Counted from the stretch's first letter, positions 1-5,233 are shown. The stretch is 5,914 nt of DNA from an uncultured Clostridia bacterium (GCA_946402595.1 CAMIWY010000100.1:1-5914); one strand, 5' to 3'. Numbers and translations are program-made. The notes: generated by a model not told the origin, from the sequence alone.

Positions 1-55
1 TCTTCATTAACCACGTCGCCTTTATTTATTGTGCGCTGGCGACTTCTGGGCGCAC
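1..55 (-). mobile_element. 5' end of a group II intron, truncated by the window edge
   Basis: At position 55 the minus strand changes from T4CP coding sequence to GTGCGCCCAGA. This is the group II intron 5' consensus GUGYG, and it matches the start of the lactococcal Ll.LtrB intron as I recall it for about eleven bases. The following bases contain a perfect 6-bp pair, GTCGCC (43-38) and GGCGAC (20-15), around an A/U-rich loop, consistent with structured domain I RNA. The frame of the host gene hits TAA at 28-26 inside this segment. The intron is in sense orientation and inserted between codons (phase 0), so splicing would restore the T4CP. The ribozyme core, any reverse transcriptase/maturase gene and the 3' splice site would be off the left edge. 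Remaining alternatives are an unrelated insertion or a recombination end. Confidence 0.8.
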
Positions 56-1360
56 GCAGTTGCCGACTATCGATTCCCACTGCTTTTCAAACAGCGCCTT
101 GAGCTGTGCCAGATTCTGCAGGATGATGCTGACAGATACGCCTCTCGATCTCATGACGGAAAGGATCTTGTCAAAGTCCGTCGGCAGAGATATGTTGGCG
201 AATTCGTCAAAAATGAACTGCACCGGTACCGGCAAACTGCCTCCGTACTTTTTGTCGGCCACCTCAAACAGCTGCTGGAACAGTTGAGTGTAGAGTATGC
301 TCACAAGAAAGTTGAAGCTCGTGTCGTTATCCGGGATGATCGCAAACAATGCTGTCTTCTCTTCGCCGATCCTCCAGAGTTCCAGTTCATCCGTGATCGT
401 AAGTGATGCAATGCTGTCCAGGTTGAACTTATCCAGTCTTGCTGCAAGAGTGATTTGTATCGACTTCAGTGTCTTGCCGGATCCCGAGTGATACGCATCG
501 TAGTATTTCAGCGCGATATGATCCGGATCCGTCTTTCTGAGATCAAAGAAGAGTGTATCAAGTGCGCTAGGCATCTTGCTGTCCTCCTCATCCACCTCAC
601 CGGCTCTCAGCATCTCCATAACCATTGCGAAGTTCTGCTCGTCCTCCGGTGCTTCATACTTAAGGTATAGGACGAGAGCCATCAGAAGCATCTGAGCTGC
701 ATTGTCCCAGAACGGATCCTGAGAGGTCGAACCGGGTGGCGTTGTTGCTTTGAACAGGTTTGTAACCAGTCTCTGCACATCGTTATCATCCCTCAGATAT
801 ACGAAAGGGTTATAACAATGGCTCTGGTAAGGATTGATTAGGTCCAGGATTCTTACCTGATACCCACATTCCTCAAGCATTCTTCCCGTAGATAAGGCAA
901 GCTCGCCTTTCGGATCGGTCAGGATCATGCTGAATTCCGCACCATTACCCGCTGCCTGCATGACATTTGGCTTTACAAAGAATCGGGTCTTTCCTGCTCC
1001 GCTTCCTCCGATGATAAGGATATTCAGATTTCTTCTGTGCCTTTGAGCATTGAAGCCGATTCTTACATTCTGAGTCAGTATTTTGTTCATGCAGTCAGGT
1101 TTCTGTCTGTACTTTCGGTTCACGGCTGTTGCATCGCCCCACTTAGCTGAGCCGTGCTCCTCTCCTTTCCGGTAGTTCCGGCGTGTGGACAGCCATATAC
1201 CGATGCCCATTACATATAAAAAGAGGCAAAACAAAACAGCCTGTGGGCTGCATCTTGCCAGTTCTATATGCCAAGGCTCGGCAAATATCTCATCCAACTG
1301 AGTAACGAGCTCGAATATGCTCCCGTCCCAGTATGGTGCGATCTTTAGTCCTACACACAC
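56..1360 (-). CDS. Type IV coupling ATPase (VirD4/TcpA/PcfC-like), 5' exon interrupted by an intron
   Basis: This is the ATPase that recruits the relaxase-DNA complex and drives the DNA through the mating channel. Numbering from the GTG at 1360, a membrane helix lies at about 40-58 (QAVLFCLFLYVMGIGIWL), followed by STRRNYRKGEEHGSAKWG. Walker A is GGSGAGKT at 118-125. DPKGE is at 149-153, and SHCYNPFVYLRDDNDVQ, DPFWDNAAQMLL and EEQNFAMVMEM-type blocks follow. Walker B is QFIFDEFAN at 381-389, followed by SVMRSRGVSVSIILQNLAQLKALF. Family proteins continue after SIVGNC with a D-E-F-LYLGG-type segment; here the exon ends at Cys435 (58-56) and intron sequence begins at 55. The unspliced frame adds only VRPEVASAQ and stops at 28-26. 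The frame is open upstream to 1441 and encodes a further hydrophobic helix (FLIAAAGAVPVVCVGL) that belongs to the family N-terminus. The true start is therefore above 1360, but no ATG, GTG or TTG is in frame there. Confidence 0.88.
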
Positions 1361-1406
1361 GACCGGTACTGCACCGGCGGCCGCAATAAGGAAATCATCC
1401 CTGTGA

Positions 1407-1607
1407 TTACCTTGCGTACCCGTATGAGTCTCCTCTTTCAGCTACCATCAGATTCCTGGGTCCGTGTTCGATGATCTTCATGATGAGTTCATCGATAGGA
1501 TCAGTGGGGCGAGACTCTCTGATCTGCTGATTCCTGAATAGATTCAGAGCATTGATCAGGATCCCCTGTTCATACTCATCTATTTCTATCTTCTTTGTCC
1601 GTATCAT
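1407..1607 (-). CDS. Small 66-residue conserved protein between pcfB and the T4CP
   Basis: The protein begins MIRTKKIEIDEYEQGILINALNLF and continues RNQQIRESRPTDPIDELIMKII. It starts at an ATG with an AAGGGAG site at 1617-1623, nine bases upstream and within the last codons of pcfB. The pattern (strand, then a helix with -EYE-G-LINALN-FRN, then -PTDPIDELIMKII-) recalls short proteins that often sit directly before the T4CP in Firmicutes elements. I recall no named domain or tested function. It is probably cytoplasmic and cotranscribed with pcfB. Its final 36 bases overlap the open frame that leads into the T4CP, so its translation may be coupled to the T4CP. Confidence 0.7.
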   Translation of the reverse strand: MIRTKKIEIDEYEQGILINALNLFRNQQIRESRPTDPIDELIMKIIEHGPRNLMVAERGDSYGYAR

Positions 1608-1610
1608 CTG

Positions 1611-2450
1611 TTAGCGCTCCCTTCCCGGTAAAGGCACCGCTTTAACGACATCCTTTGCCGCGTCGACACCCTTTGAGACCACATCTCTCGCAAGTTCGCT
1701 CGCCCTTTCAGCCTTTTCCTTGGCTATCTCTGCCTTATACAGATTCAGCTTCTCTCTGACCGATGGCCTTTCCTTACCAGGGAGGCCATTTGAGCGGTCT
1801 GCTTGCGTTGAGCTTGGCTCTGACAGAGGGTCTCGGCCTGTCTTTGCCAAACTGGGGTTTACCTGAAGTTCCTCCTTCTTCGGCCCGTCATCTATGCTGC
1901 GTCCTTCGATAGGCTCTTCATCATATGCCGGAGGAAGTCCTCTTTCAGGGTCAGGCATTTCCTCCAGCTCACCCTCAGGCCTGCCGCCCTGCAGCGCCTC
2001 CTTCACAGACTTGTCCTTAGGGAACATCTTGTCCTTGTCCTTAAGGATGTTCAGCGATACATCTGCGCGGTCAACAGTTGCCAGCCTGAAGCGCTCCGTG
2101 ATTCTCTGGATCTTGCTTGCGTCTTCTGCTCTTGCTATCACATCCACCGCAGCATTCTGATCCTTGTTGTTTCTGTCCTTCAGCACACAGTAAAGAACTC
2201 CGTATCGTTTCGCTTCCTGTGAGAACTTCGGAAGGTCCTTCTGGGTGATCGTATAGACCTTGAGTTCCTTACCTGACTTCAGCATACTAGTCAGTCTGGC
2301 CTTGCCCTTGGTCTTCTGTTCCTGCTTGAGAGTTGCATACAAAAGTAGCGCGATGTTCTTCGCGCCGTTACCTGATATCTTAGCCGCGACTTCCACTCCT
2401 TCAAGCGACAGCCTGACGACCTGTTCTGCTGCATCTCCTCCCGGATTCAT
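1611..2450 (-). CDS. pcfB: PcfB-like protein (DUF3801), relaxosome/coupling adaptor
   Basis: This 279-residue protein matches the DUF3801/PcfB family. In the enterococcal plasmid pCF10, PcfB binds the relaxase-DNA complex and the coupling ATPase PcfC. The conserved N-terminal domain covers about residues 1-140: GDAAEQVVRLSLEGVEVAAKISGNGAKNIALLLYA in one block, then QKTKGKARLTSMLKSGKELKVYTI, and KRYGVLYCVLKDRNNKD. A variable, acidic, Pro-rich linker (about 150-230) leads to the C-terminal family signature RPSVREKLNLYKAEIAKEKAE and a basic helical end. The ATG at 2450 has an AAGGGAG site at 2459-2465, eight bases upstream. It lies in the usual order, after the relaxase and before the T4CP, with a small gene between. 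No signal peptide or membrane helix is seen, so it should be cytoplasmic at the membrane-bound ATPase. The symbol is assigned by family resemblance only. Confidence 0.88.
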   Translation of the reverse strand: MNPGGDAAEQVVRLSLEGVEVAAKISGNGAKNIALLLYATLKQEQKTKGKARLTSMLKSGKELKVYTITQKDLPKFSQEAKRYGVLYCVLKDRNNKDQNAAVDVIARAEDASKIQRITERFRLATVDRADVSLNILKDKDKMFPKDKSVKEALQGGRPEGELEEMPDPERGLPPAYDEEPIEGRSIDDGPKKEELQVNPSLAKTGRDPLSEPSSTQADRSNGLPGKERPSVREKLNLYKAEIAKEKAERASELARDVVSKGVDAAKDVVKAVPLPGRER

Positions 2451-2486
2451 TCAATCATCTCCCTTCTGCAATAATCATAATAATCG

Positions 2487-2499
2487 GGAGTCATACTCC
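2487..2499. repeat. Short inverted repeat GGAGT-CAT-ACTCC in the pcfB leader
   Basis: A 5-bp stem with a 3-base loop lies directly after the TAA of the 99-residue gene and about 36 bases before the pcfB start. There is no T-run after it, so it is not a terminator. It could shape the pcfB leader mRNA or be chance. Confidence 0.35.
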
Positions 2500-2799
2500 T
2501 TATTTATCTTTACCTATTGATGTCCTGTTTTTCTTTACAGATTCTCCGGCTGATTTTCTACGCTCCTTGCTGTATGGTGCAGTAAACCTGATCTGAAGTC
2601 TGGTTTTTTCAAGCTCATATGTCATGCCGCCATATTCTTTATCCTCAACGGTCTTTCTGCATAAGTCAGGATATTTCCTTGCAAAGTCCTTCAGTCTTCT
2701 CTTCAGGTCAGCGTTGAATGTGTAGATGATCACAGGCTCATCGGTTTCATCGAATCGAATGATCGTCTCACGCTCTTCTCTTAACCCTCTTTTTGCCAC
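2500..2799 (-). CDS. Small conserved element protein, function unknown
   Basis: This 99-residue protein starts at GTG behind a full AAGGAGG site. Its sequence (ETIIRFDETDEPVIIYTFNADLKRRLKDFARKYPDLCR..., YGGMTYELEKTRLQIRFTAPYSKERRKSA) resembles a family of short proteins found near relaxase genes of Firmicutes mobile elements. As recalled, these share a pattern of an acidic start, VYT-N...KRRL, a central aromatic/Gly part, and a basic tail that begins near a Pro or Tyr. I do not know a demonstrated function. The fold looks alpha/beta with no membrane segment, and the last 25 residues are highly basic (KERRKSAGESVKKNRTSIGKDK), which would suit nucleic acid binding. It sits between the relaxase and pcfB and ends 49 bases before pcfB. 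The annotation stays as hypothetical, but its reality as a gene is well supported. Confidence 0.75.
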   Translation of the reverse strand: MAKRGLREERETIIRFDETDEPVIIYTFNADLKRRLKDFARKYPDLCRKTVEDKEYGGMTYELEKTRLQIRFTAPYSKERRKSAGESVKKNRTSIGKDK

Positions 2800-2861
2800 A
2801 TGAACCTCCTTGCGTTTTTTCTGGTCGTCACCAGCTTTTTTGTCTTATGTTTTTTGCTCAT
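2781..2861 (-). CDS. Possible 26-residue basic peptide upstream of the 99-residue gene
   Basis: An ATG at 2861 opens a short frame reading MSKKHKTKKL VTTRKNARRF MWQKEG and then TAA. It is rich in Lys and Arg. It contains one hairpin repeat, which encodes LVTTR, and overlaps the first 19 bases of the next gene in another frame. The only upstream purine stretch is an AAAAGG about 12 bases away, so translation signals are weak. It is in the same frame as the relaxase and may instead be relic relaxase tail or just A-rich sequence lacking stops. A leader peptide coupled to the next gene is a second possibility. I have no family match. Confidence 0.2.
   Translation of the reverse strand: MSKKHKTKKLVTTRKNARRFMWQKEG
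2805..2811 (-). promoter_or_regulatory. Ribosome binding site deciding the GTG start at 2799
   Basis: The minus strand reads AAGGAGG with five bases to the GTG at 2799. An ATG at 2801 in the overlapping ATGTGG is closer, but its frame stops after six codons, so GTG is the used start. Confidence 0.8.
2813..2842. repeat. Hairpin repeat, copy just upstream of the 99-residue gene
   Basis: On the plus strand it is CG, six T, CTGGTCGTCACCAG, C, six T, G, nearly the same as the copy at 2893-2924. On the transcribed minus strand its end lies only a few bases before the AAGGAGG ribosome binding site of the next gene. A hairpin formed in the mRNA there could affect translation. This function is inferred; the duplication and symmetry are directly visible. 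Confidence 0.8.
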
Positions 2862-2892
2862 CGACCCGTATATCCTTTTTTTAAAACACCCT

Positions 2893-2924
2893 CGTTTTTT
2901 TCTGGTCGTCACCAGGCTTTTTTG
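2893..2924. repeat. Hairpin repeat, copy nearest the relaxase
   Basis: On the plus strand it is CG, seven T, CTGGTCGTCACCAG, GC, six T, G. The core is a 5-bp stem (CTGGT/ACCAG) with a CGTC loop. It differs from the other copy (2813-2842) only by one extra T and one extra G. The spacing of the cores is 81 bp, which keeps them in the same reading phase. T-runs follow the hairpin on the plus strand, so a weak terminator for antisense transcripts is possible; the minus-strand transcript has A-runs on both sides instead. Confidence 0.8.
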
Positions 2925-2963
2925 AGCAAAATAGCCCCGAAAAGGCACACTTTTTACAGGGTA

Positions 2964-4313
2964 CTACCTCGCTTTTTCACGCTGCCGGTCTCTGTCAATA
3001 ATCTCAAGGTTTTCCCTTACATGATCAGAGCGTTCCTGTACCTGTGTGCACACCTTGAGTTCCTTCCTGAGTTCTCTGAGTTCGGCAGTCAGTTTAGTCA
3101 CTTTGTCTCTGGCGGCATCTATCTGAGCAATGGGGATATTCCGCCTGGATACTTTGCGCATCTCATCTCTCTCTGCGGATACGGACCGCATCTTATCCTC
3201 CAGCTTCTCCACAAGCAGAGAAAGATCTTCGTCGGTGCTCACATGGTACTTCGACAGGAGCTTAGCCTGTTCAGAGTACTGATCACACTTCAGAAGATCT
3301 TCCTTCAGCAGTATATGGAGCTTGGTCGGGTTCTGCTGATACTTCGGCAGATGTCCGAGCTCATAACAGTACCTGAGATAAAGCTTCTCAAGACCGCTTC
3401 GTCCCATGATGCGGTCAATGCGTCTACGCAGATTGTAGTGATTCGGTCTGTGGTACTGCTGCCGCACTCTCTCGGTCCTGACTGACGGATCGTTCTCGTA
3501 TATCCGACGCTCTATGCTCTCTCGTGTGTAGTTCTCACCTAGCTGATGGATCCTGATCGGCTTCTTCCAGCCGGGCGGTGTTATGGTCCAGTATTTGCGC
3601 TGCGGATCAAAACGATAGCTGTATCCGCGGCTTCTTAGCTCAGCCTTAAACTCCTCGATTGTAAGGCTGAGCGCGATTGCCTCATCTATTGACTGCCGTG
3701 CGACATTGTATCTGGTAGGCATCCCTGCCCGCTCCATCTTATACAGATAAGTATTCACCCGCTGTCCTTTTGGATTCTTTATCACGGACAGCCCGTGCTC
3801 CTGACAAATGCGGTCAGACATTTCTCTCAGCATACCTGTCGTCTCCCTGCAGCCGTGGAATCGCTTGCCGTCTTTGAAGGAGATTGAATTGATGACTAGA
3901 TGATTATGGACCGCAGCTGTATTTACATGGGTTGCGACCACGATCTGGAACCTGTCTCCCCATAATCTCCTCGCCAACTCGACACCAATGCTGTGTGCCT
4001 CAGACGGATTGACCTCACCCGGAGCGAAGCTCTGATAAGCATGGAATGCTACGATGCCGCCTTCCTTACCGAACCTCTTCTTGACCATGGCGAACTCATC
4101 CCTTGCACATCTCTTGTTGCAGTTGATCGTACTGACATAGTACTTCATCTCGGTCTTGTCTTCGTTGGCCGCATACTCGATGACATCCTCCAGTGCCTGC
4201 AGGGATTCCTCCGACATATCCGCGTTCGGATTAAGAGTCTTCTCGCTGTTCTGCACATAGATGATTGGTGCAGCGAAACTGTTCTTGATCGGCCATATCT
4301 TTGTCACTGCCAT
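2964..4313 (-). CDS. MOBP-type relaxase/mobilisation nuclease (MobA/VirD2-like)
   Basis: This 449-residue relaxase would nick oriT, stay attached to the 5' end through a tyrosine, and lead the strand into the recipient. It starts MAVTKIWPIKNSF. The best catalytic tyrosine candidate is Tyr19 in IIYVQNSEKT. The block YYVSTINCN through FGKEGGIVAFHAYQSF to HSIGVELARRLWGD (residues 58-120) is characteristic of Firmicutes relaxases. The metal-binding motif is THVNTAAVHNHLVINS, with His129, His136 and His138. Asn131 takes the place often held by Asp. Residues from about 360 to 449 are charged and helical, likely coiled coil (LLVEKLEDKMRS..., VTKLTAELRELRKELK). The ATG overlaps the MobC stop (TGATG) and has an AGGAGGA site seven bases upstream. 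The TAG stop is followed by about 60 more codons open in the same frame. Length and motifs suggest an intact gene. Confidence 0.92.
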   Translation of the reverse strand: MAVTKIWPIKNSFAAPIIYVQNSEKTLNPNADMSEESLQALEDVIEYAANEDKTEMKYYVSTINCNKRCARDEFAMVKKRFGKEGGIVAFHAYQSFAPGEVNPSEAHSIGVELARRLWGDRFQIVVATHVNTAAVHNHLVINSISFKDGKRFHGCRETTGMLREMSDRICQEHGLSVIKNPKGQRVNTYLYKMERAGMPTRYNVARQSIDEAIALSLTIEEFKAELRSRGYSYRFDPQRKYWTITPPGWKKPIRIHQLGENYTRESIERRIYENDPSVRTERVRQQYHRPNHYNLRRRIDRIMGRSGLEKLYLRYCYELGHLPKYQQNPTKLHILLKEDLLKCDQYSEQAKLLSKYHVSTDEDLSLLVEKLEDKMRSVSAERDEMRKVSRRNIPIAQIDAARDKVTKLTAELRELRKELKVCTQVQERSDHVRENLEIIDRDRQREKAR

Positions 4314-4639
4314 CAGTCTTTCCTCCTGTCCGGTATAAGATATCTCTGTTCGATCGTCTGCTGGAACAGATGCCACTTTTCCGCCTCCTGTTCAAGGAAG
4401 CGAACGCTGCCCTCATCTTTCACAACGTTCTGCAGCTGTTCAAGTCTGTCTCCCATTCCTCTGACGAGATCCATGACCTCGTAAAACCTGTCATCCGGAG
4501 CCGGTCTCGGCTCGTAACCTGATATGAGCATCCTGATGAAACGGTTATGATCCATACAGGCTGCAGATGCTTTCTCATGCAGGTCTTCCTTTTCTTCAAG
4601 AGTCAGGTAGACCGGCACTCTGTATCCTCTTTCTCTCAA
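4313..4639 (-). CDS. mobC: MobC-like relaxosome accessory protein (ribbon-helix-helix)
   Basis: This is a 108-residue protein starting at TTG with a good AAAGGAGTG site upstream. The N-terminus has the ribbon-helix-helix pattern: a short basic strand (GYRVPVYLT, residues 5-13), a first helix (LEEKEDLHEKASAACM, 14-29) and a second helix (DHNRFIRMLISGY, 30-42). This is followed by a charged, helical C-terminal half (DRFYEVMDLVRGMGDRLEQLQNVV...) likely to be coiled or to contact partners. Proteins of this type bind oriT as dimers and help the relaxase to nick. The stop codon overlaps the relaxase start as TGATG, so the two proteins are probably made in a coupled way. The gene follows directly after the repeat-rich oriT candidate, which could be its target and could also let it regulate its own operon. 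The family assignment rests on fold pattern and position and is stronger than the gene symbol itself. Confidence 0.8.
   Translation of the reverse strand: MRERGYRVPVYLTLEEKEDLHEKASAACMDHNRFIRMLISGYEPRPAPDDRFYEVMDLVRGMGDRLEQLQNVVKDEGSVRFLEQEAEKWHLFQQTIEQRYLIPDRRKD
4321..4327 (-). promoter_or_regulatory. Ribosome binding site deciding the relaxase start
   Basis: The minus strand reads AGGAGGA, seven bases before the ATG at 4313. It lies within the last codons of the MobC-like gene. It supports starting the relaxase at 4313 instead of at an in-frame codon at 4376 inside mobC. Confidence 0.85.
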
Positions 4640-4646
4640 TGTTGAT

Positions 4647-4655
4647 CACTCCTTT
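4647..4655 (-). promoter_or_regulatory. Ribosome binding site deciding the TTG start of the MobC-like gene
   Basis: The minus strand reads AAAGGAGTG, with nine bases from AGGAG to the TTG at 4639. No ATG or GTG lies at a suitable distance in that frame, so the strong site supports the TTG start. Confidence 0.75.
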
Positions 4656-4669
4656 CTTCTCGGTTTGCC

Positions 4670-4693
4670 TGAGTGCTCAGTGATGAGTGCTCA
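4670..4693. repeat. Two direct copies of TGAGTGCTCA
   Basis: Exact 10-bp copies lie at 4670-4679 and 4684-4693, a 14-bp period. Each copy is itself a near-palindrome (TGAG-TG-CTCA), as expected for a site bound by a dimeric protein such as a ribbon-helix-helix factor. They lie between the hairpin and the MobC-like start, so they could be binding sites for that protein, for relaxosome assembly, for autoregulation, or for both. This role is inferred. Confidence 0.65.
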
Positions 4694-4707
4694 CGTCCGA
4701 CGGGGTT

Positions 4708-4725
4708 TCAGGGGCTTGCCCCTGA
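4708..4725. repeat. Perfect inverted repeat, 8-bp arms, in the oriT candidate
   Basis: TCAGGGGC and GCCCCTGA are exact complements separated only by TT. The hairpin is GC-rich and lacks a T-run after it on either strand, so it does not look like a terminator. Its position upstream of mobC and the relaxase suggests a relaxase recognition or termination hairpin. Confidence 0.8.
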
Positions 4726-4780
4726 GGTGCGAAGGAGGGCGTGAGCGCTACTTTGCTCTGCTTGCTAAAGTTATGCAGCC

Positions 4781-5233
4781 TCATCTCGCCTGCTCCCTGT
4801 CCAGATCCTTTGGATCGTACTTGAGAACCATCAGACCTTCATCGCTGCGGTAATAGTGTTCCGGCAGATCGAATTTCTTTCTCATTTCTTCCTTAAGATC
4901 ATCCGGTAACGATAGAAAAGTCTCGCTTTCGATCGGTGCATAGCAAATAAAAAACGGGCCTGCGATCACATCCATCACACGTCCGTCTTCATCAAATATT
5001 GCTCTGCTCGGCTTCATCTGCATCAGCTTTCCTTCGTCATTACAGATGAGAGCTACGTCGTCATACCGGGGATCTGTGTCGGAATGGAATGGGAAAAATT
5101 CCTGAATAAGTCCTCCGACCATAGCTTGCATGGTCTCAAGTTTTTCTTCCATTTCGACTGTTTCCGCCCGCTCCCCAGGCTTACAGTAGACCACACTTAT
5201 AGTGGTTTTCTCATTAATTTCTGCTTCTGTCAT
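4781..5233 (-). CDS. DUF3846 domain protein
   Basis: This 150-residue protein begins MTEAEINEKTTISVV. I chose the ATG at 5233 because it has an AAAGGAGA ribosome binding site at 5242-5249, nine bases upstream of the start. The frame is open as far as 5335, but that extension (MRSAMSHHQKA...) lies inside the TOPRIM gene and does not look like family sequence. The body matches DUF3846. It has an early strand (ISVVYCKPGE), then EEKLETMQAMVGGLIQEFFPF, then DDVALICNDEGKLMQMKPSRAIFD, and the signature DVIAGPFFICYAP near residues 88-100, followed by SLPDDLKEEMRKKF. The function of the family is unknown; it is a frequent passenger of conjugative elements and phages. It overlaps the TOPRIM gene by 20 bp and ends just before the repeat-rich oriT candidate. 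The last residues are charged (DLDREQAR) and show no membrane segment. Confidence 0.85.
   Translation of the reverse strand: MTEAEINEKTTISVVYCKPGERAETVEMEEKLETMQAMVGGLIQEFFPFHSDTDPRYDDVALICNDEGKLMQMKPSRAIFDEDGRVMDVIAGPFFICYAPIESETFLSLPDDLKEEMRKKFDLPEHYYRSDEGLMVLKYDPKDLDREQAR

Larger units (their letters stand above)
4641..4780. other. oriT: Candidate origin of transfer (oriT) region
   Basis: This is the 140-bp non-coding stretch between the DUF3846 gene and the MobC-like and relaxase genes, a common place for oriT in mobilisable and conjugative elements. It is dense in symmetry. A perfect 8-bp-arm inverted repeat (TCAGGGGC-TT-GCCCCTGA, 4708-4725) sits inside a wider pair of 7-bp arms (GCTCACG at 4689-4695, CGTGAGC at 4740-4746). 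Next to it, TGAGTGCTCA occurs twice as a direct repeat (4670-4679 and 4684-4693). Nested inverted repeats plus short iterons upstream of mobC are what a relaxosome binding site looks like. I could not identify a nic site by sequence, so the oriT role is inferred from position and structure. No clear minus-strand promoter was seen here, although one for mobC may exist. Confidence 0.6.

Noticed and set aside
29..491. Plus-strand open frames opposite the coupling ATPase (29-406, 60-287, 297-491)
   Set aside because: They are antisense to a gene with clear Walker motifs, have no ribosome binding sites and no recognisable domains.
1894..2520. Plus-strand open frames opposite pcfB (1894-2160, 2260-2520)
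   Set aside because: They are shadow frames of a well supported family protein, Ser-rich and without start signals.
2813..2924. Minus-strand transcription terminators after the relaxase
   Set aside because: On the transcribed strand the hairpins are followed by A-runs, not T-runs, and the stem has only five pairs. Only weak plus-strand termination remains possible.
2793..3485. 230-codon plus-strand open frame covering the hairpin repeats and the relaxase 3' end
   Set aside because: It is antisense to the relaxase coding region, and its composition (many Phe, His, Leu) reflects A-rich minus-strand genes. The repeated FFSGRHQ-like words are only the hairpin repeats read in another frame.
4314..4376. 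Longer relaxase starting at 4376
   Set aside because: The extra residues overlap mobC and do not look like relaxase N-terminus. The ATG at 4313 has a strong AGGAGGA site and gives the family start.
4231..4416. 61-codon minus-strand frame across the mobC/relaxase junction
   Set aside because: It is out of frame with both real genes and lacks its own ribosome binding site.
3993..4522. Plus-strand frames opposite relaxase and mobC (3993-4484, 4301-4522)
   Set aside because: They are antisense to genes with conserved motifs and have no independent support.
4708..4725. Intrinsic terminator after the DUF3846 gene
   Set aside because: The hairpin is strong, but no T-run follows on the minus strand (AACCCCGTC follows) or on the plus strand.
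4665..4853. Plus-strand frame over the oriT candidate
   Set aside because: It runs into the antisense of the DUF3846 gene and consists of hairpin and repeat sequence, so it is not a plausible gene.
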